Assembly: GCA_034440635.1 (NCBI GenBank)
Contig: JAOTON010001532.1
Span: forward strand, 236,001 to 300,000
DNA from: Lepas anatifera
Lineage: Eukaryota; Arthropoda; Thecostraca; Lepadidae
Reading direction: 5' to 3'
Length of the DNA stretch: 64,000 nt
The stretch's first letter is position 1, and every line of letters starts with the position of its first letter. Positions 34,578 to 46,190 of the stretch are shown piece after piece. The notes beneath the pieces were generated by a model. That model had not been told where the DNA came from and did no database searches. It worked only from the letters and a program-made list of their open reading frames with translations. Both the position numbers and the translations under genes were made by a program.

Positions 34578-35184
34578 CTGGCGATAACGTCAAAAGAGGG
34601 CGTGGTCACGGAAAGTCAGAGTAATCTGTCCTGAGCCGAGATATATTAGAAAGTTGGGGTCGAGAGATACTAATAATAGAGGGGGGATTGCATCGACGCA
34701 TATGACTCATACGGCCGAATGACATCGTGATTACAGGTGACTTAATGTGAATATAACAATTGTTTGCGTTATTTTCTAGGCCCGTTCACCCACTATGTCG
34801 AAATGAAGGGGAAACATTTTATACATGATTCATCTGGATGACATTAAGTCGGACCGGATCTTTACGCTCATGAGGTTGGATTTCAGTGAAGACTGTAGTT
34901 CGGCTCCAGCCAATAACTTGAAGCCTAATATTTATATTTTAAGTCCACAAAATTACATCTTCAGTAGGACGTACCAATGCTCACTGAGGAGGTACCTACC
35001 CCTGCGAATACTACATGACTTTCCAGATAGTTTTAATTTACTGCTACTCAATCAGTTTTGCACCGGTAATCAGAAACGTACCCACCCTCATTCGGATCCC
35101 CCATGCAATGGTTTTAAAGTATTCAAAACTATGCAATGATGTTTTAAATAACAGGTTCAAAGCCCTATATCACTTCATTAAATA
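34578..35184. other. Intron of the protease-homolog gene
   Basis: Part of the intron between exons at 36232 and 34577. No other feature recognised. Confidence 0.5.
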
Positions 35185-35345
35185 CGGTGCGAAACGCCGA
35201 CCCGGGTTCAAAGCCCGGCAGTTTCCCTGAACAAGGAGCAAGCTGGCTCCCGAGAAACCCTTCCAACAGTAAAAGAGTTGGTGACACCATATGACCCTGG
35301 CAGTTGGTGTGCCGATAAGCCCCAAAAATTATTAGTAGTACAGCG
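35185..35345 (+). mobile_element. tRNA-derived SINE, same broad family, copy 2
   Basis: The B-box GGGTTCAAAGCCC at about 35203 is followed by a body with CCCTTCCAACAGTAAAAGAG, TTGGTGACACCATATGACC and GGCAGTTGGTGTGCCG. It ends near AAAAATTATTAGTA. The body parallels the SINE at 23040-23213. Confidence 0.6.
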
Positions 35346-35519
35346 TGAAGTGAAAAGATACCCATACCGCTTCGTAGAATAATTTCGTGCCGCATAATTA
35401 TGCAGTTGGTCTTACAAAGGTATTCAATAGCACATCCTCAATTACCCAATCAGACACTGATTTCGGTCAATTAATTTATCATTTATTAGTCAATAAATAA
35501 CTTATAAGTCAGTAAAGAA

Positions 35520-35900
35520 TAGCCGTCCCCGAGAGTTGGTAGAGCCTTGGGCTCCGGCCCACTGCTCAGAAACATGCAGTGGCAGTCCATATGAGGCTTG
35601 GGATCGATTACCCTGAGACGCTCCGGCGTTAAATATTTACCCGACGTAGTTCGGCTGTCAACCGACTGGTGAGAGGGTGACCTGAGCGGGGCGATCGTCC
35701 CTGTGCTTTGTGGGATGTTAAACTTTGGCTTCTAAATTAACGCTCCATTGCAGGAGTTGCTCGTTCGAGTGTTGGGGTCGGAGTCTCCGTGGCAGGTCTC
35801 GTGATGGCTTTAGTGAGGCTCTGACTCCAAAAGCCGAACTTGCAAAAACTTGGACAAAACATTGCAAATGGTATAACTGTTGATCAAAGAAAACAATGGC
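35520..35900 (+). mobile_element. tRNA-headed SINE-like repeat, second family, copy 1
   Basis: An A-box-like AGTTGGTAGAGCCTTGGG and a B-box-like GGGATCGATTACCC lead into a body with TGTGCTTTGTGGGATGTTAA, ACTTTGGCTTCTAAATTAAC, GTTGGGGTCGGAGTCTCCG and GGCTTTAGTGAGGCT. The second half recurs at 54055-54240. Confidence 0.6.
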
Positions 35901-36231
35901 CATCCCAGGTTAGTAAAATGAGTAATTATATACCAAAACGATTGAGAAATTAATAATCGCTGTACAATAAAAGATATACTTTCTAACCATCAAACTTGTA
36001 TGCGTTTCTTATACAGCTGGTAGAATAATCAACAGTAGAGAAGCTCAAATAATTTTCGAGTCAAATGCCAGTGAATTAACCAGTATTTTCCTTAAATTTT
36101 ATTCATTCATTCTATACTATTTCATAATACTAATTTATCTAGTGACCAATTTCTATAATTTACCAATACATTTGCTATTAATCAACTCATAATCCGCTAT
36201 CATTTAAGCCCGGCGGCGCATCGCGACTCAC
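35901..36231. other. Intron of the protease-homolog gene
   Basis: AT-rich intron sequence just downstream (minus strand) of the donor at 36232. Nothing else recognised. Confidence 0.45.
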
Positions 36232-36395
36232 TTGGCGACACAGCGGGCGGCGGTCAGTACCGCCTGGGGGTGAATCAGCGCACCGCCGCAGATAAACACA
36301 TAGCCGACCGGCAGCCGCAGCAGCAGCGCCACCGCCCAGGGCGCCGCCATGATCTTATCCGGCTGCTGACCAAGAGCGTCGCCTCTCGGACCCTC
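36232..36395 (-). CDS. Clip-domain serine protease homolog, exon with the His region
   Basis: 54 residues plus two bases, from the acceptor ACTGTCGCCCCAG to a donor CCAA|GTGAGT. It reads WAVALLLRLPVGYVFICGG, then ALIHPQAVLTAARCVA, the first strands of the protease domain. The catalytic His of TAAHC is Arg here (TAARC). There is no recognisable R-IVGG activation site before WAVALL, as in inactive homologs. The upstream intron side is filled by a 21-bp minisatellite beginning about 17 bp from the acceptor. Confidence 0.85.
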
Positions 36396-36411
36396 CTGGG
36401 GCGACAGTATC

Positions 36412-36912
36412 ATGGGGTTAACTAGGGGTTTCGTGGGATTAACTAGGGGTATCACGGGGTTAACTAGTGGCATCACGGGAATAACTAGGAATATCACGGT
36501 ATTAACTAGGGAATCACGGGGTTAACTAGGGGTATCACGAGATTAACTAGGGGCATCACACGGTTAACTAGGGGCATCACGAAGTTAAGCAGAGGTATCA
36601 CGGGATTAACTAGAGGCATCACACGGTTAACTAGGGGCATCAAGGGGTTAACTTCAGTCATCACGGGGTTGACTAGGGGCATCACGGGAGTAATTAAGGG
36701 CATCATAGGACACATTAGGGGCATCACAGGGTTAAATAGGGGCATTACGGGATTAACTAGGGGCATCATGAGGTTAACTAGTGGCATCACGGGATAAACT
36801 AGCGGCATCGCGGGGCTGACTAGGGGCACATGAGGTTAATTAAGGACATCGCGGGACTAACCAGGGGCATCAAGGGACTAACTAGGAGCATTGTGAGACT
36901 AACTAGGGGCAA
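36412..36912 (-). repeat. 21-bp minisatellite abutting a 3' splice site
   Basis: About 24 units of GGGGTTAACTAGGGGCATCAC (plus-strand reading) with scattered changes. Because 21 is divisible by three, it produces long open frames such as MPLVNPV repeats that are not genes. It begins about 17 bp upstream of the acceptor of the exon at 36395. Confidence 0.9.
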
Positions 36913-36964
36913 ATGCCACTGTTGTGGCGATAGTCAAGAGCAACTTTTAGGCCTTTGCGACACA

Positions 36965-37120
36965 CGGATTGATATGAGCATATGGCGTTGCCAACTCTCA
37001 GCCCGGTTGGGAGGGTATCATAGAGATGCAGAATTATTCAGAATACCCGCCCGGGGATTTGAACCCGGGTCAGCGGCGTGGAGTCGAACACTCTTCCTCC
37101 GCGCCACCGCATAAACCTAT
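36965..37120 (-). mobile_element. tRNA-derived SINE, copy 3
   Basis: On the minus strand: a head with TGCGGTGGCGCGGAGGAAGA, B-box GGGTTCAAATCCC, then TATTCTGAATAATTCTG and CTCCCAACCGGGCTGAGAG followed by TTGGCAACGCC. The body is shared with 23040-23213, while the tRNA heads differ. Confidence 0.7.
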
Positions 37121-37974
37121 GCTCACAACATCTTTCAACTTGGACCGGACAGAGTGAATATATTAATGACAATGTTGGGCAGATGAGATTATTTAGGGGA
37201 TAAATAGACCAATCGTCAAGAGGTTACTAAGAAAGATCGAAGGTCCGAGGTACAAAAAACCAACAATGAAGGGAACAAGCAGGAAATGGAGGCGGCCATC
37301 TTAGCTCGGTTCTCGGCTCTAGATATGTTCTAGCACCCTCCAGCTATTCTATTGGACCTATGATCACGTCACGAAAACACCTAAAATGCGACGTTAAGAG
37401 TGTAGAAGTGCTTGTAACAAATTATTATGATAAATGATGTACTTCATAGCAGCCATAGGGTGTCTGGCGGCAGTTTAATCTGGGCAACACATCATGATAG
37501 GTTATTGCAATGCCGCTAATAATTTTGCAACCATGGAAAGGTTGACTTAACATGGAGGTCAAACTGCTCAAGCATGCTGTTTGAGCTCACGTAACTGGAG
37601 CTTTGCATGCCCGCAAATAGAACGGTGCAACCATACGACCAAAGGAATGCCAGAGGGAAAGGGGGGTGGCGGGAGGAGACCTAAAATTTGACAGTATGTG
37701 TGCTTACTTACGAATTTTGAAAAAAATTAAACGTTTCCAATATATGATAAAACCGTTTCGGCGCACCCTCAGTGGGGCCGCTGCGAGATGGGACCAACAA
37801 TAATAACAGAAACGAGTTAACAACAATAACGAGAAACGACAACGAAAAAAAGCGAACACTGCCGACTATATCATGGAAATGTATGACGAAACTATATTTA
37901 TCACTTTTTTGGCTCAGGTCAATATTCAAATAAAGACAGGTCAAAGAAGTTGATAGGTTAGAGATGAGCTCCGG
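37121..37974. other. Intron sequence of the protease-homolog gene; nothing recognised
   Basis: No exon-like segment with flanking splice sites and no repeat was identified. Confidence 0.4.
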
Positions 37975-38580
37975 GATATAGCGTCTGATAGACTTGAGTT
38001 AGAATCAATTTAGGCTCCATTCGCTTCCACCCATTACGGCAAATCAAATGATGTATGATATGACTATACTACGTCAAAATAAAACAAAATGGCGTGACCT
38101 AATGTCAGGTTAAGGTCACCATCTGACCTAGTATAGACAATATGCATATCAATCGACTTGAAATAGTTATCCAAACGTAATGGTATCAAAATAAAAGCTT
38201 TATCATGATTTCCTGAGACGTTATTGATCAAAGTCTGAAAACCTACTAAAGTAGTCCTAGATGACCTCTCACGACGGACCTTTTTAGGACGGTATTCTTA
38301 GCTGTAATTACAGAAATATAGGCACTTTTTGCTAAGCTCCCGTTTTCACCATGTATTTCCAAGACAGAGGTCATGATCTGTACCCGACCCGACAAGAAGT
38401 CATCAATATAAAAAACCCGTTATATATTTTGTAGTACTCGGTCGGCTCATTATGTGATATGAGTTTTGGGTGAATCCCTTCTTCTTACATATGACATATT
38501 CAAAAAAATTGGAGGTGAAGTCACTTGACCTGCACTAGTGACCTGACCTGGGATGACCTAACGTTGAAATTTTGGGAAAA
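37975..38580 (+). repeat. Interspersed repeat rich in AGGTCA/GACCT, copy 2
   Basis: Colinear with 10136-10640: GCGTCTGATAGACT, GATATGACTATACTA, AATATGCATATCAATCGACTTG, AACGTAATGGTATCAAAAT and GATGACCTCTCA in the same order. Lies in the protease-homolog intron. Confidence 0.7.
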
Positions 38581-38793
38581 GTTGCAAAATTGATAAGGAT
38601 AAAATTTACCAAACACTGCAGCGCTAGACACCGTATTTCTGTTGTGCAGTCGGAAATCCCGAACGGGGTTCAAACACTCTCCCCACCGGAGCAAGGGTTA
38701 AACTACCCTGGGTTAAACCCCCAAATTAGCCATGCCTTCCCAGTCGCGATCTCACTCCGTTTGAGAACACTACTGCCATCTAGAGCGACTCAC

Positions 38794-38982
38794 CAGCCCT
38801 CTGGACGGGTACTGTACCAGTCGGCCACACTTGGCCTGGTACAGCTGGTCGTTAGGACAGCAGATGTACTCGTCTCCGCAGCGGTCGGCCCTGCGGCCCC
38901 CCGCCGGACATGCGGCGGGCACCACGCAGCGGCACCCGGTACCCGCCTCGCCGTACAGCTTCTCCACGTCAATCAGCTCCAC
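38794..38982 (-). CDS. Clip domain exon of serine protease homolog
   Basis: 63 residues, phase 0 at both ends, from the acceptor CCGCCTCCCACAG to the donor GCTG|GTGAGT. It starts VELIDVEKLYGEAG and carries a clip-domain cysteine pattern: CRC, then C in VVPAACP, then C in DRCGDEY and a CC pair in YICCPN. The following Cys in AKCGRLVQYPSRG is at the position of the linker Cys that bonds to the protease domain. Clip domains are an arthropod hallmark of proteases in clotting, melanisation and Toll signalling. The next exon (36395) joins in phase. The exon carrying the signal peptide must lie upstream, possibly at 50.6-52.1 kb. Confidence 0.85.
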
Positions 38983-40475
38983 CTGTGGGAGGCGGTGTAT
39001 CTGCTCGCCGGCGCCAACAGGTATGTACAATCCTGACCGATGTGGCCACTGAGCTTTTACAATACATAGCCCAATGATATCATATACCATATGATTTATG
39101 ACCATACGACAGTTTGACAGGTAATGGTATTATATAGACTAATGATAATGATATAGCAGTATAAACATGACTGGAAAAAATGCAAGGTTTTACTTTATGA
39201 TTTTACTATAGTGAAAGCCCAATTTGCGTAATACCTTTACATTCTTGCAAATTTATCGTAACTATTAAGGCCTCTGAGGACAGCTAGTGCCGTTTTTTTA
39301 CGGAGACGAATTAAAATTATAAAAACAGTTTTACATTATTCAAATGCATGCATATTTACTTCAATAATGATAATGATGATTTTCATAGCAAAAAACTGAT
39401 ATTACCACTACTAATAATAACAGAAAGAATGAGAAGAGTAAAAATAAGTATATTCATAATAATGATAAACATCATTTATATCTAGCAGTCACAGAGAGAG
39501 GACGTATTTTTAGCTCTTAAATTAATAAAAAATACTATCGTTCAAATAAAAAGACCAAGAAAGGTATTATAGCGGTGCATGATGCATTCTTTTTGCCATG
39601 ATGTGCTAATTTTCATCGGTAGCGTCGATGTGTTTCTGATGAGTAAAATATGAAATGTGATGAAAACCATTCCCGCTCGATCACTCAAAGCAAAAGGGTG
39701 AAATGTTCCGTGAATTCTGAAAAATCATAGTGCCAAAAACAAATTATGCCAAAACACAGTTCGCGAAAACAACAAACGAACGTTTTTACAACCCAACTAA
39801 TAGATATTTACTGATTTCACCATTAGCAATTAGAATTACGTCGCTTTGTTTGAATAGTTCATAATAACGATACCGACGAAAAATGCATTCAAGATTCAAA
39901 TTTTCCAAACAAACCCTTCAGAACTCGTAGAAGTATTGGGGTTTCAGGTCCCATCAGCACCCAAAGGCTATCTAGTGCCCAAATCTATAGGATGAATTTA
40001 GTTCTGCGCTTTCTTGGCTATCTCAAGAATCTATACCAGCGAGTGTCAGGTATAAACAGCTTTGTTTGGGATGTTAATTATCAAATTTCATTTCTCTCAA
40101 GCATGATCAAATCTTCCCGATACCCATCACACATTTTTGCCTGAAATCTGTCTCAGAATAGCCGAGGGGAAGAATCGATGTCAGTTGGTCTCTCGTAAAC
40201 AATCAATAATGATTTTTTATTCGTTCACAAATAGGTATAAATTGAAAGTCAAAATATATTTCTCGATGGTTGTGAGGTATTAATAGAAATTTTCCCAATG
40301 GCTGTGCAAAAATGAAATCAAGGCTCAATGATGGCGAAACAAACCATATATGTCTCTTCTACTTTGCTCAAGTATCCTTCTTGTTGCTGGCATAATTTAA
40401 AAGGGAAAATAATCTAAAAACACACACTTAGCTGAATGGATAATCTTGTATCTATAGGTGTGTGCTTTTACCAGG
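38983..40475. other. Intron or intergenic; nothing recognised
   Basis: AT-rich DNA with no domain-bearing frame and no defined repeat. Confidence 0.4.
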
Positions 40476-41437
40476 AAGAAATCCAGTGGCGGCGCTGCCA
40501 CAGAGGCACATTAGTCACTGCCTAGCCACTTTTAAATGTCGAAGTAGGTATGTATTTTATGTGGAACAAATATAATTTGACTCGATGTTTAAGTTACAGC
40601 GAATATTCCTTTTTCGGATCATTGGGCCAAAGAGCCGATAATTTGCATATCTGAGAATCCACGTTCGCAGCTCTTACCGTCAACCAATGTGATATTAGGC
40701 ACTTCGCGTATTCGCTGAATTTCCTAACACCGTGGCAAACCTATCGTGTGCTTTTTTATTGACATCTCTAATGCCTCATTCATTCGGACGCGAGTACTGG
40801 CTTGTCCAATCGGCATCCCAGGCTTGCCTTGGAAGCTAGCACGTGCGATGCCGCGTCTTTGAACCTTGATTATAGCGGATTCGTTTATTGACATTCTGGT
40901 ATTCGCGAATGTTTAGTCTTCTTTAGTGCGGGACAGTTGTTTGGAAATTATTAGCGAGATATTTAATCTGTGAAACCCTTATGAAGAACATGAGTCATGG
41001 CACAAAATCTGGCGGATGAAATTTTAAAAATCCGTTCACAAATCAATCGCACAGCGAGAAATTGGACGTCATAAGCAATGAATTGCCGAAGCTGTCCTTG
41101 AAATGGGAAGCTCTTGTGAGTACCTTGTTCTTCCCGGCTTACTTACCTACCTACCTACCTATCCTTCTTGAATTTTGCTTTGTACCTTCATATACTGCCG
41201 CATAACCGTTTCCACAATCCACCGACATATGTTTTATTTTTTATTTAATTTTTATGATATTAAACATTTAAACATAAATATTATTTTTGCTCATCGACTT
41301 GAGCTTGCCCCTTCTCCAGCCGGCCCGCTGGAATCACCCCTGTCCAATATCAGGTAAGAAGCCCGGGCGACGTCCTCACCTCTAAGCGAGTCGTGCCTAT
41401 GCTGTCGTAATGTTCAAGCGCCGCCACTGAAGAAATC
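40476..41437. mobile_element. 946-bp hAT-type element (40484-41429) with perfect 8-bp duplication
   Basis: Ends CAGTGGCGGCGCT (40484) and AGCGCCGCCACTG (41429) are exact inverse copies. Flanks AAGAAATC (40476-40483) and AAGAAATC (41430-41437) are identical. No transposase frame inside, so it is non-autonomous. A short ACCT tetranucleotide run lies at about 41145-41162. Confidence 0.9.
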
Positions 41438-41595
41438 TGTTTTGCAAACTGCTCTCCAAACATAACAGGGCTGTAACATCGGGTAGGCCCTCAGCAAAAG
41501 TCATCTTTTAAACCTCCGCAGCTTCAAATTCGAGTAAACACTGCGGGGCATCCATGACACCCGGATAGAAGAGCAAAGTCATTAAAAAGGGCATT

Positions 41596-41795
41596 ACTCA
41601 GGGCAGTGGCGGACACAAAGGGGCTCAAGCCCCCCTTCCGAAATGTCAGAGTGCTTGGCATGATCAGAGTGTCAGAGGTATGATCAGAGTGCCGAAATGT
41701 ATAGGCGGGGCTGATCTGAGGCAGTGGTGAGGGAGGCTCGAGCCTTTTAGCCCCCCCCCAACCCGAAATGAATTCCTGGATCCAACGACTCAGGG
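41596..41795. mobile_element. 184-bp hAT-type MITE (41604-41787) with perfect 8-bp duplication
   Basis: Left end CAGTGGCGGACACAAAGG. The right end, CCTGGATCCAACG, is more diverged. Flanks ACTCAGGG at 41596-41603 and 41788-41795 are identical. The interior has GGGGCTCAAGCCCCCC and a run of C, like the member at 53794-53945. Confidence 0.75.
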
Positions 41796-42130
41796 TTAGT
41801 ATCTTTTTTTCGTGTAATTCGTGTATTTGCACTATGGCAGACATCACAGGAGGGTCATCTGAATGGCGGGTGCACTTTGCGAGACTACACGAGACGTAAC
41901 AGCTCAAGACAGATACCCGGTCACCGCAAGTGCGCCGTATCGCACCGAAGTGCACACTGAAACTATCACATCAACACTGATGCCGTTGGTGTATGTGTGT
42001 GCGCGTGAGGCGGTGGGGGGAGGGTGTGAACGTGGTGAGTTGTGTGCAGGCTGGGTATGCATGCGTGTGCGTGCTGCCAGGCGTGCTAGTGAACTAGCCC
42101 GAGTGCATGGATGCGACCAGTGTGGGTTTC
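41796..42130. other. 3' flank of the LINE; CA/GT-rich stretch
   Basis: Includes a GTGTGTGCGCGTGAGGCGG stretch near 41994. The LINE 3' UTR may extend into this; no clear tail or target duplication was found. Confidence 0.4.
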
Positions 42131-42153
42131 GCCGTGCATTGATTTTTCGTGCT

Positions 42154-43361
42154 TCATCGCTGTCGCTCTCGCAGGCGTTCAGTGAAGTTACCCCACTGGT
42201 CATCGAACTGTTGACTCTTATCAGTTATTTTCGATATATATTTTTCAATTTTAATGTATTCTGTCAAATACATTTTTAGATTAGTAATAGCTAAGCTATT
42301 ACCACGAGCTCTTTGCTTCCAAATATATTCTTTAGTCAGCATGAGAACCGTGTTTACCTGTTGCATTCTTTCTCTGTTTTGGAGTTTAATGCCAAGAAAA
42401 ACATCTGCACACGATATATTATCCTGCAGAACTAATAAGTCTCGTACCTCGAACCACAGCGTGCGAACGGATTGACAGTGCCAAAAAGTATGCAGAATGC
42501 TTTCAGAATACATTGGACAAAACCTGCATTTGTCGCTTTCTGATAGTCCGTATAAATACAGTAATCGGTTAGTTGGGAGGGTTCTTTTTAAGCACTGATA
42601 TTGAAGCCATTTTAACTTTGCATCGCTTGAGGTCAGGTGCAAATTTTCATACACGGACGGCCATTGCACTGGCTCACTTACGCCAATATCTTTTTGCCAT
42701 TTCTTATGACATTTCTCGGTCTCTATGAGGGGTTGTGAGCATATCATTTTATTGTATGTCCAACTTGCCACTTTTTGTACCTCTCGTATTAGTTCGAAAT
42801 TTGCGTTCGGTTCATTCATTTCAGGCCTATCAATGTGTAACTGCCTTTTCCAGTCATCAGGTATTTTCCTCATGATTGCGTGCGCAGACATCGGATGTAT
42901 GTTAAATTTTCGACTTACCTCGTTTGAGGTTAGTAGGACTCTGCCAGGTCTGTTATATAGGTCCATAATCTTTACCAGACCACTGTCAATCAGACGTTTT
43001 CTCCTCAAGGTTTGATTACTTTCTAAGTTCATTCGTTTGTTCGCCCAAATGACCTGGTCGAGTATCTGACCTCCGTTTTCCATGCTGCTCGCCGCAACTG
43101 ATAACCAGGCCGAACATGTTTCTGCCCAAAAATCGTTTCTTACGAAATGTTTTATCACTTTATCACTGCTGTTGCAGTGGAAAATGGAGGTGTTTTCGTT
43201 AAAACATAATTTCTTTTTGACCACTTCTTTCCATTTCGCCCTGTTGTTGTCATCCAAGAACTTTCGTACCCAAGCTATTTTCAAACTTCTTGACTGAATT
43301 AAGATATCTGGAACCGATAAACCCCCATTTTTATATTTTGATTTTAATGTAGCTCTCTTAA
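42154..43361 (-). pseudogene. LINE ORF2, C-terminal region
   Basis: Resumes after the inserted element with KRATLKSKYKNGGLSVPDI, the conserved post-RT motif of L1/Tx1-type LINEs, and runs about 400 residues to a stop at 42154. A zinc-like CRFCPMYSESILHTFWHC motif lies about 150 residues from the end. The first part of the open frame in this region (43464-43362) belongs to the insertion. Confidence 0.8.
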
Positions 43362-44391
43362 CCCGCGCCCCACCGGGGGTCCGGCGCCACCTTCGCCCCA
43401 CCGGGGGGCCATCGATGGCCCCCCCTCTAACTCCGAAAATATGGGCGTTAGCGCAAATCTGCAAAGTGCAATAGAAAGCTCGCGTGAATTCAGTAAGAAA
43501 TTACTTCGCATGTTTTAGTGCTCAGGTCAATGGTTTGACCTCCAGAGGTCAAATTAGGTCAAGATCGGCTATTTTCACTCAAATATGCAATGATTAAGCA
43601 AACTGGGCATAACTCTTATGTCATTAGAGCTATTGAGGCCTGGTAAAGTACATTTGATAGCAAATTGCCAGTACTTTTTCCGCTATGTGGAACGTAAAGA
43701 CCTCCCGCCAGTGGTTTGACCGCCAGAGGTCACCTCGTGACCTAATATGGCCTGAGGTCACGAAAGGTCAAAAAGTGACCTTGCCGTATATCAAATGAAA
43801 GCCAGTGACAAGACAAACACGATTGTGTTTGTTTCACCGCTCTAGCTCAATTAGGTCAAAAGTTATTGTCAAAATACTGTTTTTGACCTCTGGTGACCTT
43901 GGATGACCTTGGAAAAGTCAAAGGGCAAATATGACCCCTGGGATCCGTGAAAGGGTGTCCAAAAACGTTGTTCTGAGCAGTCTGAGTATTTGCAATCATT
44001 TTTGTAGCTTTTATATCATGAAATAGCTTTTCCCCATGCTTTTCCAATGGGAGAGGTCGCCTCGTGACCTGACCTCAGGGCACGAAATCGAAAAATCCCG
44101 GATATACACCTTGTAGACCCTAGAAGGGTCATGAAGTGTAGGAAGTTTCAAATCGATCGAGTTTGAAATGTAGCTCTTACAGAGCTCTAAAGGTGAAGTG
44201 AGGTGACCTTGGTTGACCTCGTCTGGTGACCTGACCTTGGGTGACCCGGAGTTAAAAATTTCAGGGATGATGGGAAAATGTTGCAGTAAGAGGTAGAGCC
44301 CTCAACCGCGGTGCTGCGCCTCGTCGTTTTTCTGCTATCCCGGAAAAACCTTAGGGGGGCCATCGATGGCCCCCGGTGGGGCGAGGGTTAA
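43358..44391. mobile_element. 1026-bp piggyBac-like element (43362-44387) in LINE ORF2, copy 2
   Basis: Flanked by TTAA at 43358-43361 and 44388-44391. Ends CCCGCGCCCCACCGGGGG and CCCCCGGTGGGGCGAGGG are near-perfect inverses. CCC-starting inverted ends with TTAA duplications are the piggyBac signature. Next to each end is the palindrome GGGGGCCATCGATGGCCCCC or a close form. The interior is rich in AGGTCA-like half-sites and has no transposase frame. It matches 21521-22971 in reverse. Confidence 0.88.
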
Positions 44392-45607
44392 TCTTATCTC
44401 TCTTTCCTCCCCATATGAAACGAAAAATCGCACTCTCGACTTGTTTTATGAAATCTTGTGGAGGGGCTGGAAGAACTGACATAAGATACACCAATTGTGA
44501 CATAAATTCATTCTTGAGCAAATGAATCCTCCCGAAAGGGGTCAGTCCCTTTCCATTCCATGGAGTTAGACGTGCTTTCATTTTGCTGAACTTGTTCTCA
44601 TAGTTTATCTTGCAAACGTCTAGAGAACGGTCATTCGAAATTGTTACCCCGAGGATCTCAATGGGATGATTTGGCCATTGAATTTTAAACTCAGGGCAAA
44701 TTGGCTGTTTGTTTTTAGCTTCTTTGCCAATCCAAAGGCCCTGCGTTTTCTGATGGTTAAGCCCCAAGCCGGATATTGTTCTAAATTTGTCAAACATATT
44801 TAGCGACTCTGATAATGAAGTTATACTTCCGTCTAAAACAAGGGTCACGTCATCAGCATAGCTAGAAATTTTTATTGTCGTCTGATCGAAGTTGATGCCT
44901 TTAATTGCATCACATTTTCTAATGTGTTCTAAAAGGGGCTCGAAACATAACAAAAAGAGCAGACAGCTTGTTGGACACCCTTGTCTTAGACCACGCTCTA
45001 TTCTATATGGCTGGGACAATTTACCGTTAATTTGAACAGATGCTTTGGTACAGGAAGATAAGCTTTCATCGTACAGAATGTTTACCCATTTTAGAAAGTT
45101 GTTACCGAACCCAAAAGCTCTGATTGCGTTTTTCATGTATGTCCAGTCCACGCAATCATAGGCGTTTTTGACGTCGCAAGCTATCAGAAGGGCTGCCTTA
45201 TCATTTTGTTCGCAATGATCAATGATGTCAAGAATAAGTCTTATGTTTTCACCAATGTAACGTCCTTTTAAGAACCCAGTCTGGTCTTCATTAATTAATT
45301 TGCTTATGACTGCTGAAAGACGATTTGCTAGGCATTTCGTGATAACTTTATAAAAGGTGTTAAGAAGGCTGATAGGTCGCATGTTTTCTAAATTGCGGGT
45401 ATCCTTGCCCTTTTTAGGTATTAGTATTGTTATACTTCTTTTCATATTTTCAGGCATCCTAACATTTTCGAAGATTTCATCACATGCGTGCAACATCAAA
45501 TCTTTTAGCTCTAGCCAGAAAAATTTGTAAAATTCTCCCGTATACCCCGAGGGGCCAGGCGAAATGTTGTTTTTGACTGAAAATACTGCTCTGTTTAGTT
45601 CTTGCAT
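44388..45607 (-). pseudogene. LINE ORF2 reverse transcriptase
   Basis: About 405 residues. RT motifs in order: RSITILIPKKGKD (57-69), MRPISLLNTFYKVITK (76-91), DQTGFLKGR (108-116), the first catalytic Asp in LIACDVKNAYD (about 145), GLRQGCPTS (206-214) and the catalytic SYADDVTLV (249-257). LGVTIS and the thumb follow. It begins after a one-base frameshift at about 45608. It ends at GGKRDKI, where the TTAA element entered; without that element the frame continues directly into the C-terminal piece. Confidence 0.88.
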
Positions 45608-45609
45608 AT

Positions 45610-46170
45610 CTATTCTTTTTCACAGAGTTCTCTTTCCTCATCTGCAAGATGCGGTAAATTTGTAAGGAAATTGCCAGTCTCTTCTGACACAGGTCTTTTC
45701 TTGTAAAGTGCTTCAAAGAAGGACCGTCCCTCGTTCAGCATGTCATCCGTGACGTTAGTTATTATTTGACGATTCTCGCTATTTGTTTCTCTCATGAAAA
45801 GGGCTTTGCATACGTTTTTTCCTCTGTTACGTTTTGGAATGCCGTGAAAGTACTTTGTACCCGTTTCCGCAAGATGTCGCCAACGCACTTTGGCCAAAAA
45901 CATTCCTTTACTTGTTAAATCCCTGATAATGTTTTCCCTTTCTTCTATCAAACCTTTGAGGGTTTCTCGGGAAGGATCATTAGCATTTTCCAAGCAATAT
46001 ATTTTTTCCTCTATGTCCGTAAGTGCCGATTCAGACTCTCTTTTCTTATATGCAGAGTATTGTATTATCTGACCTCTTAGAACACAGAGGACTGTTTGAA
46101 ACATGGTAGTACGAGAAACCGTTTCGGACTGATTCTCCCGCACAATCTCTGGAATTTTTGTACGAATCAT
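45610..46170 (-). pseudogene. LINE ORF2, linker between endonuclease and RT
   Basis: 186 residues including AKVRWRHLAETGTKYFHGIP, the conserved pre-RT motif of L1/Tx1-type LINEs (usually RA(R/K)W...GEKNTKYFF). The frame differs from both neighbours. The endonuclease frame would continue as FWKFNNALLRDEAF after a one-base shift near 46215, so the Met at 46170 is not a natural start. Confidence 0.82.
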
Positions 46171-46190
46171 GGTCGCGAAAGCTTCGTCTC

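Noticed and set aside
36506..36829. 107-residue frame of MPLVNPV repeats
   Set aside because: The 21-bp minisatellite period keeps any frame open; it lies in an intron.
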